In this document: piece by piece, positions 25,101 to 34,531 of the stretch
Numbering within the stretch: position 1 is the stretch's first letter
Layout of the letters: each line of letters begins with the position of its first letter
From: Ligustrum vulgare
Lineage: Eukaryota; Streptophyta; Magnoliopsida; Lamiales; Oleaceae
Length of the DNA stretch: 64,000 bases
Direction: 5' to 3'
NCBI GenBank assembly: GCA_963555705.1
Contig: OY743190.1
Coordinates: forward strand, 36,810,929-36,874,928
Translations under genes and position numbers: made by a program
The notes under the pieces: model-generated
What the model saw: the letters and a program-made list of their open reading frames with translations, nothing else
Database searches by the model: none
Told to the model about the DNA's origin: nothing

Positions 25101-25260
25101 GACGGAATCTATTTTGCATGACTCTACTCAGCTTGCGCAAACCAAGCTTCGTTTCCATAACTCCCATAACATCAATGTTGTGTTGTTTCATGAAGTGACG
25201 AACCCCATTTTGTTTCAGGGGATGGTTCATGCCCCTAATATTCCAAGATGAGATCATCAT
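22102..25260 (-). pseudogene. LINE1 ORF2 (endonuclease, reverse transcriptase, zinc finger), broken
   Basis: ORF2p nicks the target and reverse-transcribes LINE RNA. The endonuclease occupies 25260 to about 24500 (SSWNIRGMN, METKLG, IGDFNNVL, then LSDHSPCIV after a frame change). RT occupies 24180 to about 22700 (DDKSPGPDG, YRPISCCN, KIDLSKAYDSVNWEF, GLRQGDPLSPF, YADDLMLFARG). A C-terminal reverse-transcriptase-type zinc finger lies near 22420 (CVLCGT...HLFFQC). Breaks: a +1 frameshift near 24650 in the endonuclease; loss of about 80 codons between endonuclease and RT relative to LINE2, at a 21-bp tandem repeat; an in-frame TGA at 22555-22557. The start overlaps the ORF1 stop by four bases (ATGA, 25257-25260). 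Confidence 0.92.
24233..24274 (-). repeat. 21-bp tandem duplication at the ORF2 deletion site
   Basis: Two 21-bp units (acccacgacttcttttcgtaa and the same with g for a) lie exactly where LINE1 lacks the endonuclease-RT linker. The right-arm copy also has two units. Confidence 0.85.
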
Positions 25261-26636
25261 GATGATAAAGGAAGGGATGAACCCTTCATTTTATCTAAGG
25301 ATGTTGATGCTTTTTGTTGCTCCTCAAATTTCCCTCTGAGCCTTCCTTGAAGCTCAGCCTTTGTCATGGTTTGTTTATGATTAACATATCCCGATCCTAT
25401 GAAGATTGGAGTAACTCGTTTGGGAGCTGATGTTGCCTTATTTGTAACTGCAGAAATCCTTGCAGACTGCCCTCGAGAGTTATTTCCATTTCTCTTATAG
25501 GTAACCTCCGTGAAGGGGGTTTCTGAATCAGGATTTTTTCCTGAAATTGTATCCTGCACTGCACTATCAACTCTCTGATGATCAGAATCGTTTTCTGTTG
25601 CGATAGATGCCTCTGCCTGCTGGATACTTTCATTAACTGCTGGTTGAACTGCCCCAGTTTGCTGTTCAGTTTCATTAATCTCTGCATGAGCTGGGGTAAC
25701 CTTAACATTAAAAGAGCAGCTTGTGATCTTGTGCCCAAAACTCATGCATGCAGAACAAAATTTTGGTTCATGTTCATAAGAAACATTCTGCTCTCTCGTT
25801 TTGCCATTTGGTAATACCATTCTGACCGAACGAACTAATTCTTTGGATGCATCAACTTCCACGAGAACTCTTGCATAAGAAATTCGTTCCTTCTTGAAAG
25901 TGAGCATATCAGTTGCAATAGGTTTACCTATTTTGGATGCAATCTTTCCCAAGGCAGTTTTGTTCCATAAATCCAAAGGTAAACCTGGCAGATTTACCCA
26001 AACTGGCATGATACTAATTTCACTATCATCAAACTCAAAACATTTAGGCATATTTTTTAGCATAAGCAGTCTGCCAAAGACAAAGAAAGGTCCTCCCTCA
26101 AGGACACGGTTTCTATCTTCATCATTTTCGAATTTGAAGATAAGCCATCCACTATTGTGCACGAAGTACTTGTATTGAACTTTCCAAGAGTTACATAACT
26201 GCAAAAGGGCTTTTTTACCTGGGAATTTTCCAGCAAAATATCCAACAAGGCAGTATCCCCATGATTCTTCAACATTTTCTTCATCATTTTGTTCCAAAAT
26301 CAACTCATCTGTGGAACTTCCAAAAGAAGGGAGTTTCAAACCTTCCTCAAGATTTCGATTATCCTTGAACAATCCAAGCCAAGGAGCAGTTTTCGGATCA
26401 GCAACCTTGATCATCTGTTCATTATTTTGTGGCAATTCAGATGAACAAGTAGTTCGTACCTTAGCTGTAGAGCTTTCAATATCAGTGTCTTCCTCTCCAA
26501 GTGTGCAGGAAACATTGGTAGATTGGTCATTAGAGTGGCCAAATTTTTCAAAGAAAGCTGTAGTGGCAGCTTTGGCTTCAGTATTTATCTCCATCAAAGG
26601 TTTGAAACTTGTTTTAGAACCTTTCCTCTTCGCCAT
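25257..26636 (-). CDS. LINE1 ORF1 protein (DUF4283 plus CCHC knuckle)
   Basis: ORF1p coats LINE RNA in the ribonucleoprotein. The likely start, ATG 26636, gives 459 aa (MAKRKGSKTS...). The frame is open a further 37 codons upstream, but that extension is AT-rich 5' UTR-like sequence. Residues about 125-270 match the DUF4283 pattern (WGYCLVGYFAGKFPG, GWLIFKFEN, LPGLPLDLW). A CCHC knuckle, CSACMSFGHKITSC (C-x2-C-x4-H-x4-C), lies near 294-307. The tail is Gln/Ser/Lys-rich. It is intact, and its protein is identical by eye to the right-arm copy at 33152-34531. It ends in the ATGA overlap with ORF2. Confidence 0.9.
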   Translation of the reverse strand: MAKRKGSKTSFKPLMEINTEAKAATTAFFEKFGHSNDQSTNVSCTLGEEDTDIESSTAKVRTTCSSELPQNNEQMIKVADPKTAPWLGLFKDNRNLEEGLKLPSFGSSTDELILEQNDEENVEESWGYCLVGYFAGKFPGKKALLQLCNSWKVQYKYFVHNSGWLIFKFENDEDRNRVLEGGPFFVFGRLLMLKNMPKCFEFDDSEISIMPVWVNLPGLPLDLWNKTALGKIASKIGKPIATDMLTFKKERISYARVLVEVDASKELVRSVRMVLPNGKTREQNVSYEHEPKFCSACMSFGHKITSCSFNVKVTPAHAEINETEQQTGAVQPAVNESIQQAEASIATENDSDHQRVDSAVQDTISGKNPDSETPFTEVTYKRNGNNSRGQSARISAVTNKATSAPKRVTPIFIGSGYVNHKQTMTKAELQGRLRGKFEEQQKASTSLDKMKGSSLPLSS

Positions 26637-27140
26637 AGATTGCAGAAATGAAGGGAACACTAAAACAAATTCGAAATGGAGTTCAAAATTCTGTTGAAAA
26701 CATAAGAACCCAGCTGAAAAGCAGATTTTGAAATTTTGAAAATTCAAATTTCAAATTTCAAAATGAGGGGGAAAATGAACAGTACAAAATTTCGAATTTA
26801 TAACAAATGGGGAAACTTGAAAGTTGGTAAGAATTCAAATTCTGAAAGATCAAAGTGTGGAAAAACAGCAGATCAATTGAGATTCAACCACACCAAACAA
26901 GCAAGCTGAAGAACAGCAAAGAACACCTTAGAAATTATGAATTTTTAACCAAGAACCTCAATGTAAAAATTCATAATCTGAAACCAAAACATGAATTCAG
27001 TTGCAGATATTTGCTGAAAAACACGAATATGAATTCAAAGAAAATGAAAATCGAAAATTTGGGAATTTTTCTCTCAAAACCAAGAAGCACTCGTTGAGGT
27101 TTATCTCACTAGAGTTGAGAGCATCTCTCTCTAACTTCTT

Positions 27141-27170
27141 CAGACTGAGAGCTCGACTGAGAGCTCTTTC
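27141..27170. repeat. Duplicated 18S target between LINE1 and LINE2
   Basis: 'cagactgagagctc' is followed at once by 'gactgagagctctttc'. Both are copies of the 18S sequence at 21949-21963. The second ends at the same base as the LINE1/18S junction, and LINE2's A tract begins there. Confidence 0.85.
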
Positions 27171-27224
27171 GATTTTTTTGATCGGAATGTAAAAATAAAT
27201 TAGATCAAAATGGTTACAAAATCA

Positions 27225-27385
27225 CCGGGCATACCCGGGATATGCAATGAGAACCTGCTAAATGAACCTAGCAAGCTATACAAAATGGTCAATGCCACCA
27301 AGACAAATACATACAAAAACTCGGGCGTACCCGGTTAAAATGAGAAGGTCCCATAATGTGAACAAATACACCGGGCATACCCGGG
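27225..27385 (-). other. Three hairpin motifs in LINE2 3' UTR
   Basis: CCGGGCATACCCGGG at 27225-27239 and again at 27371-27385, with the variant CGGGCGTACCCGG at 27322-27334. Each can fold as a 4-5 bp C/G stem around a four-base loop. The right-arm copy has them at mirrored positions (32403-32563). Confidence 0.8.
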
Positions 27386-27404
27386 AAAATATCTAGTAAT
27401 AATC

Positions 27405-30400
27405 TCAAACCGCAAGAGAAACATAAAGATTCAAAACATGAGGATACAAATCAAAAGTTGCTTTGTATACATGTGTTTTGATTCTTCGTACAATACTGTC
27501 TACATTCGGTTTGAGATCTTCAAAACGAAGCCTGTTTCGCGTGATCCAGATATGATAGATAGTAGCTGCAAGGGCGATATGATTACTTGCAGTGTGCCAA
27601 GTAGTGCCTCTGGCCTCCTTCTTTATCCACTTCACTGCACTTGTAACGAAAGTCATTGTACGGGTGATTCCCAACCATGATCTGATCTTTGCCCAGACGG
27701 TGGCCGAAAGTGAGCACTGGAAGAACAAATGCTGATGATCCTCAATCGGGTGATGACAAATTTCACACTCCATGTCGATGCCAAGATACACCAATTTATC
27801 TTTAGTGAGTAACTTCCCCAAAATTGCAAGCCACAAATTAAATGCCATTTTAGGAGCAATACAACTCCTCCAAACTGTTCTCGCCCAAGGCTTAATTGAC
27901 CCATGTTCTCTAAAATAATTGTAACCATCCTTATTATTGAATTTGCCCCCAATATTCCATGAACCCAACTTACTTGAAGCTTTGTCAACACTTCCCTCCC
28001 TGCCAATAATTGTGTCCCTAAGATGAAGTATCCTCTTGAAGAGGGTCGAATCATCTTTCCTGACCGAGATATCCCAGATGGAAAAACCCCTGAGGTATAC
28101 TTGATGAATCCACTTCATCCAAAGTGAGTCATTTTTCTCATGAAAATTCCAAAGGACCTTTGCAAGTAATGATGCATTCCAGCCCTTAAGATCTTTAAAG
28201 CCAAGTCCCCCTTCTGTTTTTGGCACACAAATGTTCCTCCAAGCCACAAGCGCTTTGCCCCCATTCCAAAGAAAATTCCTGCACAATTTGGTGATTTTAT
28301 CCGTAACCGCCGCTGGGATAGGAAAAATAGAGAGCCAAAAGCTTTCAATACCTTGCACCACACTTCTGATTAATTCAGCCCTCCCCGCATGAGAAAGAGA
28401 GTGACTGGGCCATGCTCTAATAGTATTAGCCACTTTGTCCACAAAGGGGGCATAATGAGTGACTTTTAGTTTCTCAGCCATAAGAGGAATCCCAAGATAT
28501 CTAAAGGGCATGATGCCTTTAGGAATGCTGGATAGTGATAAAATGTCTTGCAGCATATTCTCATCAATTCCTGCTGTGAAAACAGAAGACTTCAAGACAT
28601 TCATTTTTAATCCGGACACCTCCCCAAACTTTTGAAGGCATTGGAGAAGAATTTCCACTGAGGTAATATCTCCTCTAGCAAAAAGAAGCAAATCATCTGC
28701 GAATGCTAGGTGTGTTAACTGTAACTGACCGCACTTCGGATGAAAATTAAATTCTGAATCAGTAGTGACAACTCTCAATAGTCTTGAAAGATATTCAAGA
28801 CAAAGCACAAAGAGAAAAGGAGAAAGCGGATCCCCCTGCCTGATGCCCCGCTCTCCTCGAAAGAACCCATGAAGTTGTCCATTCAGCCTAATGGAGTATG
28901 TCGGAGTGGTAACACATTCCATAATCCACCTGACAAAATTTGAGGGAAATCCTAACCCCGTAAGTACCTCCCGTAAGAAGCTCCAACTAATGGTGTGAAG
29001 ATCAATCTTGAGAAGACATCTTGGAGAGATGCGCTTCCTGTTATATTGTTTGAGAAGCTCTTGGGCAAGATGGATATTTTGTCATACTTCTTCCCTCAAC
29101 AAATGCCGACTGAGCACTATCAATAATAGTGCATAGAGTGGGGGCAAGCCTCGTGGCAAGAAGTTTTGATATCACTTTATAGATCACATTGCAGCAAGAA
29201 ATAGGTCTATAGTCACCCACCGAAGAAGAATGACTGGATTTGGGGACCAATGCAATAACTGCATGATTAATCTGCTTTAAGAGAGAACCCTCCTAAAAAA
29301 ATTCAAAGACTGCACTACAAAAATCAGCCCCCACAATGCCCCACGCTTTCTTAAAGAAACAAGCCGAAAACCCATCAGGTCCTGGTGATTTATCATCCCC
29401 TACATCAAAAATCGCTGCTTTAATTTCTTCTGTAGTGATAGGCTTAAGAACATTCTGAATTTCTTCAACCGAAAGGACCGGGCCACTCTGAAGAATAGCA
29501 TTGTCAATCTTGTCGCAAGAAGAATATGTTCCCAGCAGATTTTTATAAAAAGAAATAAACTCAACTGCAACTTCATCTTGTGAAACTGTAAGATCCTCAT
29601 CAGCCTTAAGCACCGCTGCAATGTGGTTACGCTTCATGTTACGTTTCTCAATGGAATGAAAAAATTTCGTCCCCTTATCACAATTCTTCAAGTAGACACA
29701 CTTGGCCTGCTGGAAGTAAAAACTCCTCTCAGTCTCGCTGAGGTTTACCGCAAGCTTTTTCATTTCCCCAGTCCTAACCTGAAGCTCAAGATTAGAGGGG
29801 TCATCATGTAACTGAAGCTGTGCATTAATCAATTCTCCCCTAGCTCTCTCAGCTCTAGAAGAAATATGGGAAAAGTGCTTCTTGTTGAGGCTGGGCAAAG
29901 GACGCTTCAGATCCTTGAGCTTTTTACAAAACTGATACTGGGATGTGCCAAAGTAATGCTGTGCCGACCAATTTTGCTGAACAATACTTAAGAAATTTTC
30001 ATGGGATGCGCACATGTTAAAGAACTTAAACGGCTTCTGTTTATTACAATCAGGCTGGAATAAAGTGACAATACATGTTGAATGGTCTGATAAACATCCT
30101 TGGGGGAGGAAATTAGCAAGACCGAAAAGTCCCATGTCTGCCCATGCACCGTTAACCATAGCCCTATCCAACTTGGTCCAAACACCATTTTTTGACCATG
30201 TGTATTTACAACCAATAGAGTTCAAATCAGAAAGTCCAGAATAGACACAGCACTCCCAGAAATCATTAAGCTCATACGTTGTACAGTCCGCAACCCCATT
30301 TTGCCTCTCATCATCTCTCAGTATACTGTTAAAATCCCCCATCAATAACCAAGGGGAGTTGTGATGATCATTAAACTCCAAAATATTGTTCCACAGCGGT

Positions 30401-30753
30401 CTTCTGCTAACAATGGAGTGAAGTCCATAAGCAAAACTAGTATTAAAGGAGATACTTGTAGTTTTGCACATAACCTTCAAATGAATTATTTGTTCATAGA
30501 CACCCAAGTTAACCACATCAACTTTGGAGGGGTTCCAAAGTATAAGAATCCTCCCAGACACATGAGTATCAAAATTATGGAAGCATTCCCAACCTCCAAA
30601 TTTATTCCACATAATCCTTCTAAGCTTCCATTCAGAAAGTTTAGTCTCCAAGATGCCAAAAATATCAATAGAATTTTCGTGTATCAAACTCTTGACTCCA
30701 TTTTGTTTAAGAGGTAAATGGAAACCTCTAATATTCCAACAAGCAATCTTCAT
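27405..30753 (-). pseudogene. LINE2 ORF2 (endonuclease, reverse transcriptase, zinc finger), broken
   Basis: Start ATG 30753 overlaps the ORF1 stop (ATGA, 30750-30753). The endonuclease shows ACWNIRGFH, LETKLSE, MGDFNSIL and GCLSDHSTCIV. The linker (about 29950-29500) is intact, unlike LINE1. RT motifs: DDKSPGPDGFS, YRPISCCN, GIRQGDPLSPF, FADDLLLFARG. The zinc finger CEICHHPIEDHQHLFFQC lies near 27760, and the protein ends at 27405. Breaks: TAG at 29293-29295 after EFF; a 2-base loss near 29080; a 12-base in-frame loss near 29000 that removes part of motif A (KIDLHTISW instead of the KIDLRKAFD type). RT activity is therefore unlikely even with readthrough. Confidence 0.9.
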
Positions 30754-31630
30754 GGACAAGGTTTGCTAAGAAGTGCTTGCCCCTTTGTGTTAGCATTGGA
30801 GGATGCCCTGGTGTGAACTTTCTTCAAATCAACCTTTGTTTTCCTCCCTTTTGACTCCTCACAATTAACCTCCACTTTCTTTGCTTTTACTTTACCCTTT
30901 TTCCGAACTTGAATAAAGGGATGTTCGGGTTGTTCCTGTTCATCCAAAATTCTGCCATCATTCTCATCACTGCAGCCTATTTTCCCAGCATTGCAGGCTG
31001 CATCCTTATCATTGCAGCCTGCGTCCCCAGCATTGCAGCATGCGTCACTGTCATTGCAGACAGCATCCCTGCTATTGCAGACAGCGTCCCTGCCATTGCA
31101 GTCAGCGTCCCCAGCACAGCATGCAGCATCCCTGCTATTGCAGACAGCGTCCCTGCCATTGCAGTCAGCGTCCCCAGCACAGCATGCTGTGTCCTTAGCA
31201 TTGCAGGCAGCATTGCATGCTGTGTCCACAGCGTTGCAGGCAACATTGCAGGCTGCGTCCCTATTCTGCCCAGCAACCCCAGACTTCCCAGCATCCCTAG
31301 TCTGCCCAGATTGCATCACAGTGTGCCCAGCGCCCCCAGTCTGCCCAGATTGCACCAATTTCAGTCCAGCTCGTTTATTACCCACATCTCCTCCATTTTC
31401 ACCCTTTTTGGGAACCCCTCCCTATGTCCCAGCCTTCTTGCTTCTAATTTGGATGTCCTCTAGATGTTTTTTGAACCTACAGCCTTGGTCGGAGTGCCCA
31501 AACATTTTACATTCCGAACAAAATTTAGGCTCGTACTCGAAGACAACCTTTTGTGTAAATTCCACTCCATTCGGTAAAGTGATGTCCACTTTCCTCACCA
31601 ATTCCTTAGAAACATCAACATCAACCTCGT
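30750..31630 (-). pseudogene. LINE2 ORF1, 5'-truncated, with cysteine-rich repeats
   Basis: The frame continues from the junction at about 31630 through the CCHC knuckle CSECKMFGHSDQGC (near 31520) to a TAG at 31422-31424. It then stays in the same frame to 30750. After the stop come some 15-20 short units of the form DA-x-CN-x-x, rich in Cys, Asp and Asn (about 31265-30965), then a basic tail (KKGKVKAKKVEV). No such repeat exists in LINE1 ORF1. The N-terminal DUF4283 half is missing because of the inverted-duplication breakpoint. The frame at 30909-31463 on the other strand is its antisense shadow. Confidence 0.8.
30965..31265 (-). repeat. 21-bp-phase minisatellite encoding the Cys repeats
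   Basis: Units of about 21 bases ('cagcgtccctgccattgcagt' type) in tandem, including a longer duplicated block at 31071-31130 versus 31131-31190. Phase is kept at multiples of three. Confidence 0.85.
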
Positions 31631-32617
31631 GTCCTTTGGAATTTTCATGAGAAAAAGGACTCACTTTGGATGAAGTGGATTCATCAAGTATACCTCAGGG
31701 GTTTTTCCATCTGGGATATCTCGGTCAGGAAAGATGATTCGACCCTCTTCAAGAGGATACTTCATCTTAGGGACACAATTATTGGCAGGGAGGGAAGTGT
31801 TGACAAAGCTTCAAGTAAGTTGGGTTCATGGAATATTGGGGGCAAATTCAATAATAAGGATGCTTACAATTATTTTAGAGAACATGGGTCAATTAAGCCT
31901 TGGGCGAGAACAGTTTGGAGGAGTTGTATTGCTCCTAAAATGGCATTTAATTTGTGGCTTGCAATTTTGGGGAAGTTACTCACTAAAGATAAATTGGTGT
32001 ATCTTGGCATCGATATGGAGTGTGAAATTTGTCATCACCCGATTGAGGATCATCAGCATTTGTTCTTCCAGTGCTCACTTTCGGCCACCGTCTAGGCAAA
32101 GATCAGATCATGGTTGGGAATCACCCGTGCAATGACTTTCGTTACAAGTGCAGTGAAGTGGATAAAGAAGGAGGCCAGAGGCAATACTTGGCACACTGCA
32201 AGTAATCATATCGCCCTTGCAGCTACTATCTATCATATCTGGATCGCGCGAAACAGGCTTCGTTTTGAAGATCTCAAACCGAATGTAGACAGTATTGTAA
32301 GAAGAATCAAAACACATGTATACAAAGCAACTTTTGATTTGTATCCTCATGTTTTGAATCTTTATGTTTCTCTTGCGGTTTGAGATTATTACTGGATATT
32401 TTCCCGGGTATGCCCGGTGTATTTGTTCACATTATGGGACCTTCTCATTTTAACCGGGTACGCCCGAGTTTTTGTATGTATTTGTCTTGGTGGCATTGAC
32501 CATTTTGTATAGCTTGCTAGGTTCATTTAGCAGGTTCTCATTGCATATCCCGGGTATGCCCGGTGATTTTGTAACCATTTTGATCTAATTTATTTTTACA
32601 TTCCGATCAAAAAAATC
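31631..32617 (+). mobile_element. LINE2 copy (3' part) in the right arm
   Basis: Encodes the C-terminal part of ORF2 (from WNFHEK to the terminal zinc finger, frame end 32383), with an added stop after LSATV (TAG at 32093-32095), then the 3' UTR with three hairpins, the A tract and the reversed 18S target word. Truncated upstream at the palindrome junction. Confidence 0.9.
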
Positions 32618-33151
32618 GAAAGAGCTCTCAGTCGAGCTCTCAGTCTGAAGAAGTTAGAGAGAGATGCTCTCAACTCTAGTGAGATAAACCTCAACGAGTG
32701 CTTCTTGGTTTTGAGAGAAAAATTCCCAAATTTTCGATTTTCATTTTCTTTGAATTCATATTCGTGTTTTTCAGCAAATATCTGCAACTGAATTCATGTT
32801 TTGGTTTCAGATTATGAATTTTTACATTGAGGTTCTTGGTTAAAAATTCATAATTTCTAAGGTGTTCTTTGCTGTTCTTCAGCTTGCTTGTTTGGTGTGG
32901 TTGAATCTCAATTGATCTGCTGTTTTTCCACACTTTGATCTTTCAGAATTTGAATTCTTACCAACTTTCAAGTTTCCCCATTTGTTATAAATTCGAAATT
33001 TTGTACTGTTCATTTTCCCCCTCATTTTGAAATTTGAAATTTGAATTTTCAAAATTTCAAAATCTGCTTTTCAGCTGGGTTCTTATGTTTTCAACAGAAT
33101 TTTGAACTCCATTTCGAATTTGTTTTAGTGTTCCCTTCATTTCTGCAATCT

Positions 33152-34531
33152 ATGGCGAAGAGGAAAGGTTCTAAAACAAGTTTCAAACCTTTGATGGAGA
33201 TAAATACTGAAGCCAAAGCTGCCACTACAGCTTTCTTTGAAAAATTTGGCCACTCTAATGACCAATCTACCAATGTTTCCTGCACACTTGGAGAGGAAGA
33301 CACTGATATTGAAAGCTCTACAGCTAAGGTACGAACTACTTGTTCATCTGAATTGCCACAAAATAATGAACAGATGATCAAGGTTGCTGATCCGAAAACT
33401 GCTCCTTGGCTTGGATTGTTCAAGGATAATCGAAATCTTGAGGAAGGTTTGAAACTCCCTTCTTTTGGAAGTTCCACAGATGAGTTGATTTTGGAACAAA
33501 ATGATGAAGAAAATGTTGAAGAATCATGGGGATACTGCCTTGTTGGATATTTTGCTGGAAAATTCCCAGGTAAAAAAGCCCTTTTGCAGTTATGTAACTC
33601 TTGGAAAGTTCAATACAAGTACTTCGTGCACAATAGTGGATGGCTTATCTTCAAATTCGAAAATGATGAAGATAGAAACCGTGTCCTTGAGGGAGGACCT
33701 TTCTTTGTCTTTGGCAGACTGCTTATGCTAAAAAATATGCCTAAATGTTTTGAGTTTGATGATAGTGAAATTAGTATCATGCCAGTTTGGGTAAATCTGC
33801 CAGGTTTACCTTTGGATTTATGGAACAAAACTGCCTTGGGAAAGATTGCATCCAAAATAGGTAAACCTATTGCAACTGATATGCTCACTTTCAAGAAGGA
33901 ACGAATTTCTTATGCAAGAGTTCTCGTGGAAGTTGATGCATCCAAAGAATTAGTTCGTTCGGTCAGAATGGTATTACCAAATGGCAAAACGAGAGAGCAG
34001 AATGTTTCTTATGAACATGAACCAAAATTTTGTTCTGCATGCATGAGTTTTGGGCACAAGATCACAAGCTGCTCTTTTAATGTTAAGGTTACCCCAGCTC
34101 ATGCAGAGATTAATGAAACTGAACAGCAAACTGGGGCAGTTCAACCAGCAGTTAATGAAAGTATCCAGCAGGCAGAGGCATCTATCGCAACAGAAAACGA
34201 TTCTGATCATCAGAGAGTTGATAGTGCAGTGCAGGATACAATTTCAGGAAAAAATCCTGATTCAGAAACCCCCTTCACGGAGGTTACCTATAAGAGAAAT
34301 GGAAATAACTCTCGAGGGCAGTCTGCAAGGATTTCTGCAGTTACAAATAAGGCAACATCAGCTCCCAAACGAGTTACTCCAATCTTCATAGGATCGGGAT
34401 ATGTTAATCATAAACAAACCATGACAAAGGCTGAGCTTCAAGGAAGGCTCAGAGGGAAATTTGAGGAGCAACAAAAAGCATCAACATCCTTAGATAAAAT
34501 GAAGGGTTCATCCCTTCCTTTATCATCATGA
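33152..34531 (+). CDS. LINE1-copy ORF1 protein
   Basis: 459-aa DUF4283/CCHC protein identical by eye to that at 25257-26636. It starts at ATG 33152 and ends in the ATGA overlap (34528-34531). It is intact, so the locus holds two convertible copies of the same ORF1. The nucleic-acid chaperone role is inferred from the family. Confidence 0.9.
   Translation: MAKRKGSKTSFKPLMEINTEAKAATTAFFEKFGHSNDQSTNVSCTLGEEDTDIESSTAKVRTTCSSELPQNNEQMIKVADPKTAPWLGLFKDNRNLEEGLKLPSFGSSTDELILEQNDEENVEESWGYCLVGYFAGKFPGKKALLQLCNSWKVQYKYFVHNSGWLIFKFENDEDRNRVLEGGPFFVFGRLLMLKNMPKCFEFDDSEISIMPVWVNLPGLPLDLWNKTALGKIASKIGKPIATDMLTFKKERISYARVLVEVDASKELVRSVRMVLPNGKTREQNVSYEHEPKFCSACMSFGHKITSCSFNVKVTPAHAEINETEQQTGAVQPAVNESIQQAEASIATENDSDHQRVDSAVQDTISGKNPDSETPFTEVTYKRNGNNSRGQSARISAVTNKATSAPKRVTPIFIGSGYVNHKQTMTKAELQGRLRGKFEEQQKASTSLDKMKGSSLPLSS

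Larger units (their letters stand above)
21964..27140 (-). mobile_element. LINE1: L1-type LINE inserted in 18S rDNA
   Basis: Almost full-length LINE on the minus strand: 5' UTR (27140-26637), ORF1, ORF2, 3' UTR, and a short A tract (plus T9 at 21966-21974) joined to 18S after 'gagctctttc'. On its 5' side 'cagactgagagctc' (27141-27154) repeats the 18S target, which I read as target-site duplication. ORF2 is frameshifted, deleted and carries a stop, so the copy cannot move on its own. The minus-strand 3' end reads CCGATC-A9-TC. Confidence 0.92.
23091..28157. repeat. Inverted duplication, left arm
   Basis: This 5067-bp arm pairs with 31631-36685. For most of its length paired positions add to 59788; beyond a 12-bp deletion in the right arm they add to 59776. 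It spans LINE1 except its 3' end, the 18S target words and the 3' part of LINE2. Confidence 0.93.
27171..31630 (-). mobile_element. LINE2: second L1-type LINE at the same 18S site
   Basis: A different LINE subfamily (its ORF2 protein is clearly diverged from LINE1) on the minus strand. The 3' UTR is 27404-27171 with tail CCGATC-A7-TC, joined to the 18S target word. The 5' end is cut within ORF1 at about 31630, where the inverted copy of LINE2 ORF2 begins, so neither its 5' UTR nor its 5' target duplication can be seen. ORF1 has one stop. ORF2 has a stop, a frameshift and a 12-bp deletion. Confidence 0.9.

Noticed and set aside
26311..26697. 128-aa frame opposite LINE1 ORF1 (and its mirror at 33091-33477)
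   Set aside because: Antisense shadow of a clear ORF1; identical in both arms only because the arms are duplicated.
31000..31290. Regularly spaced repeats resembling a CRISPR array
   Set aside because: Units are contiguous and coding, without unique spacers, and the genome is plant nuclear.
30909..31463. 184-aa Ala/Ser/Ile-rich frame with internal repeats (and 30991-31650)
   Set aside because: Antisense shadow of the LINE2 ORF1 Cys-repeat minisatellite.
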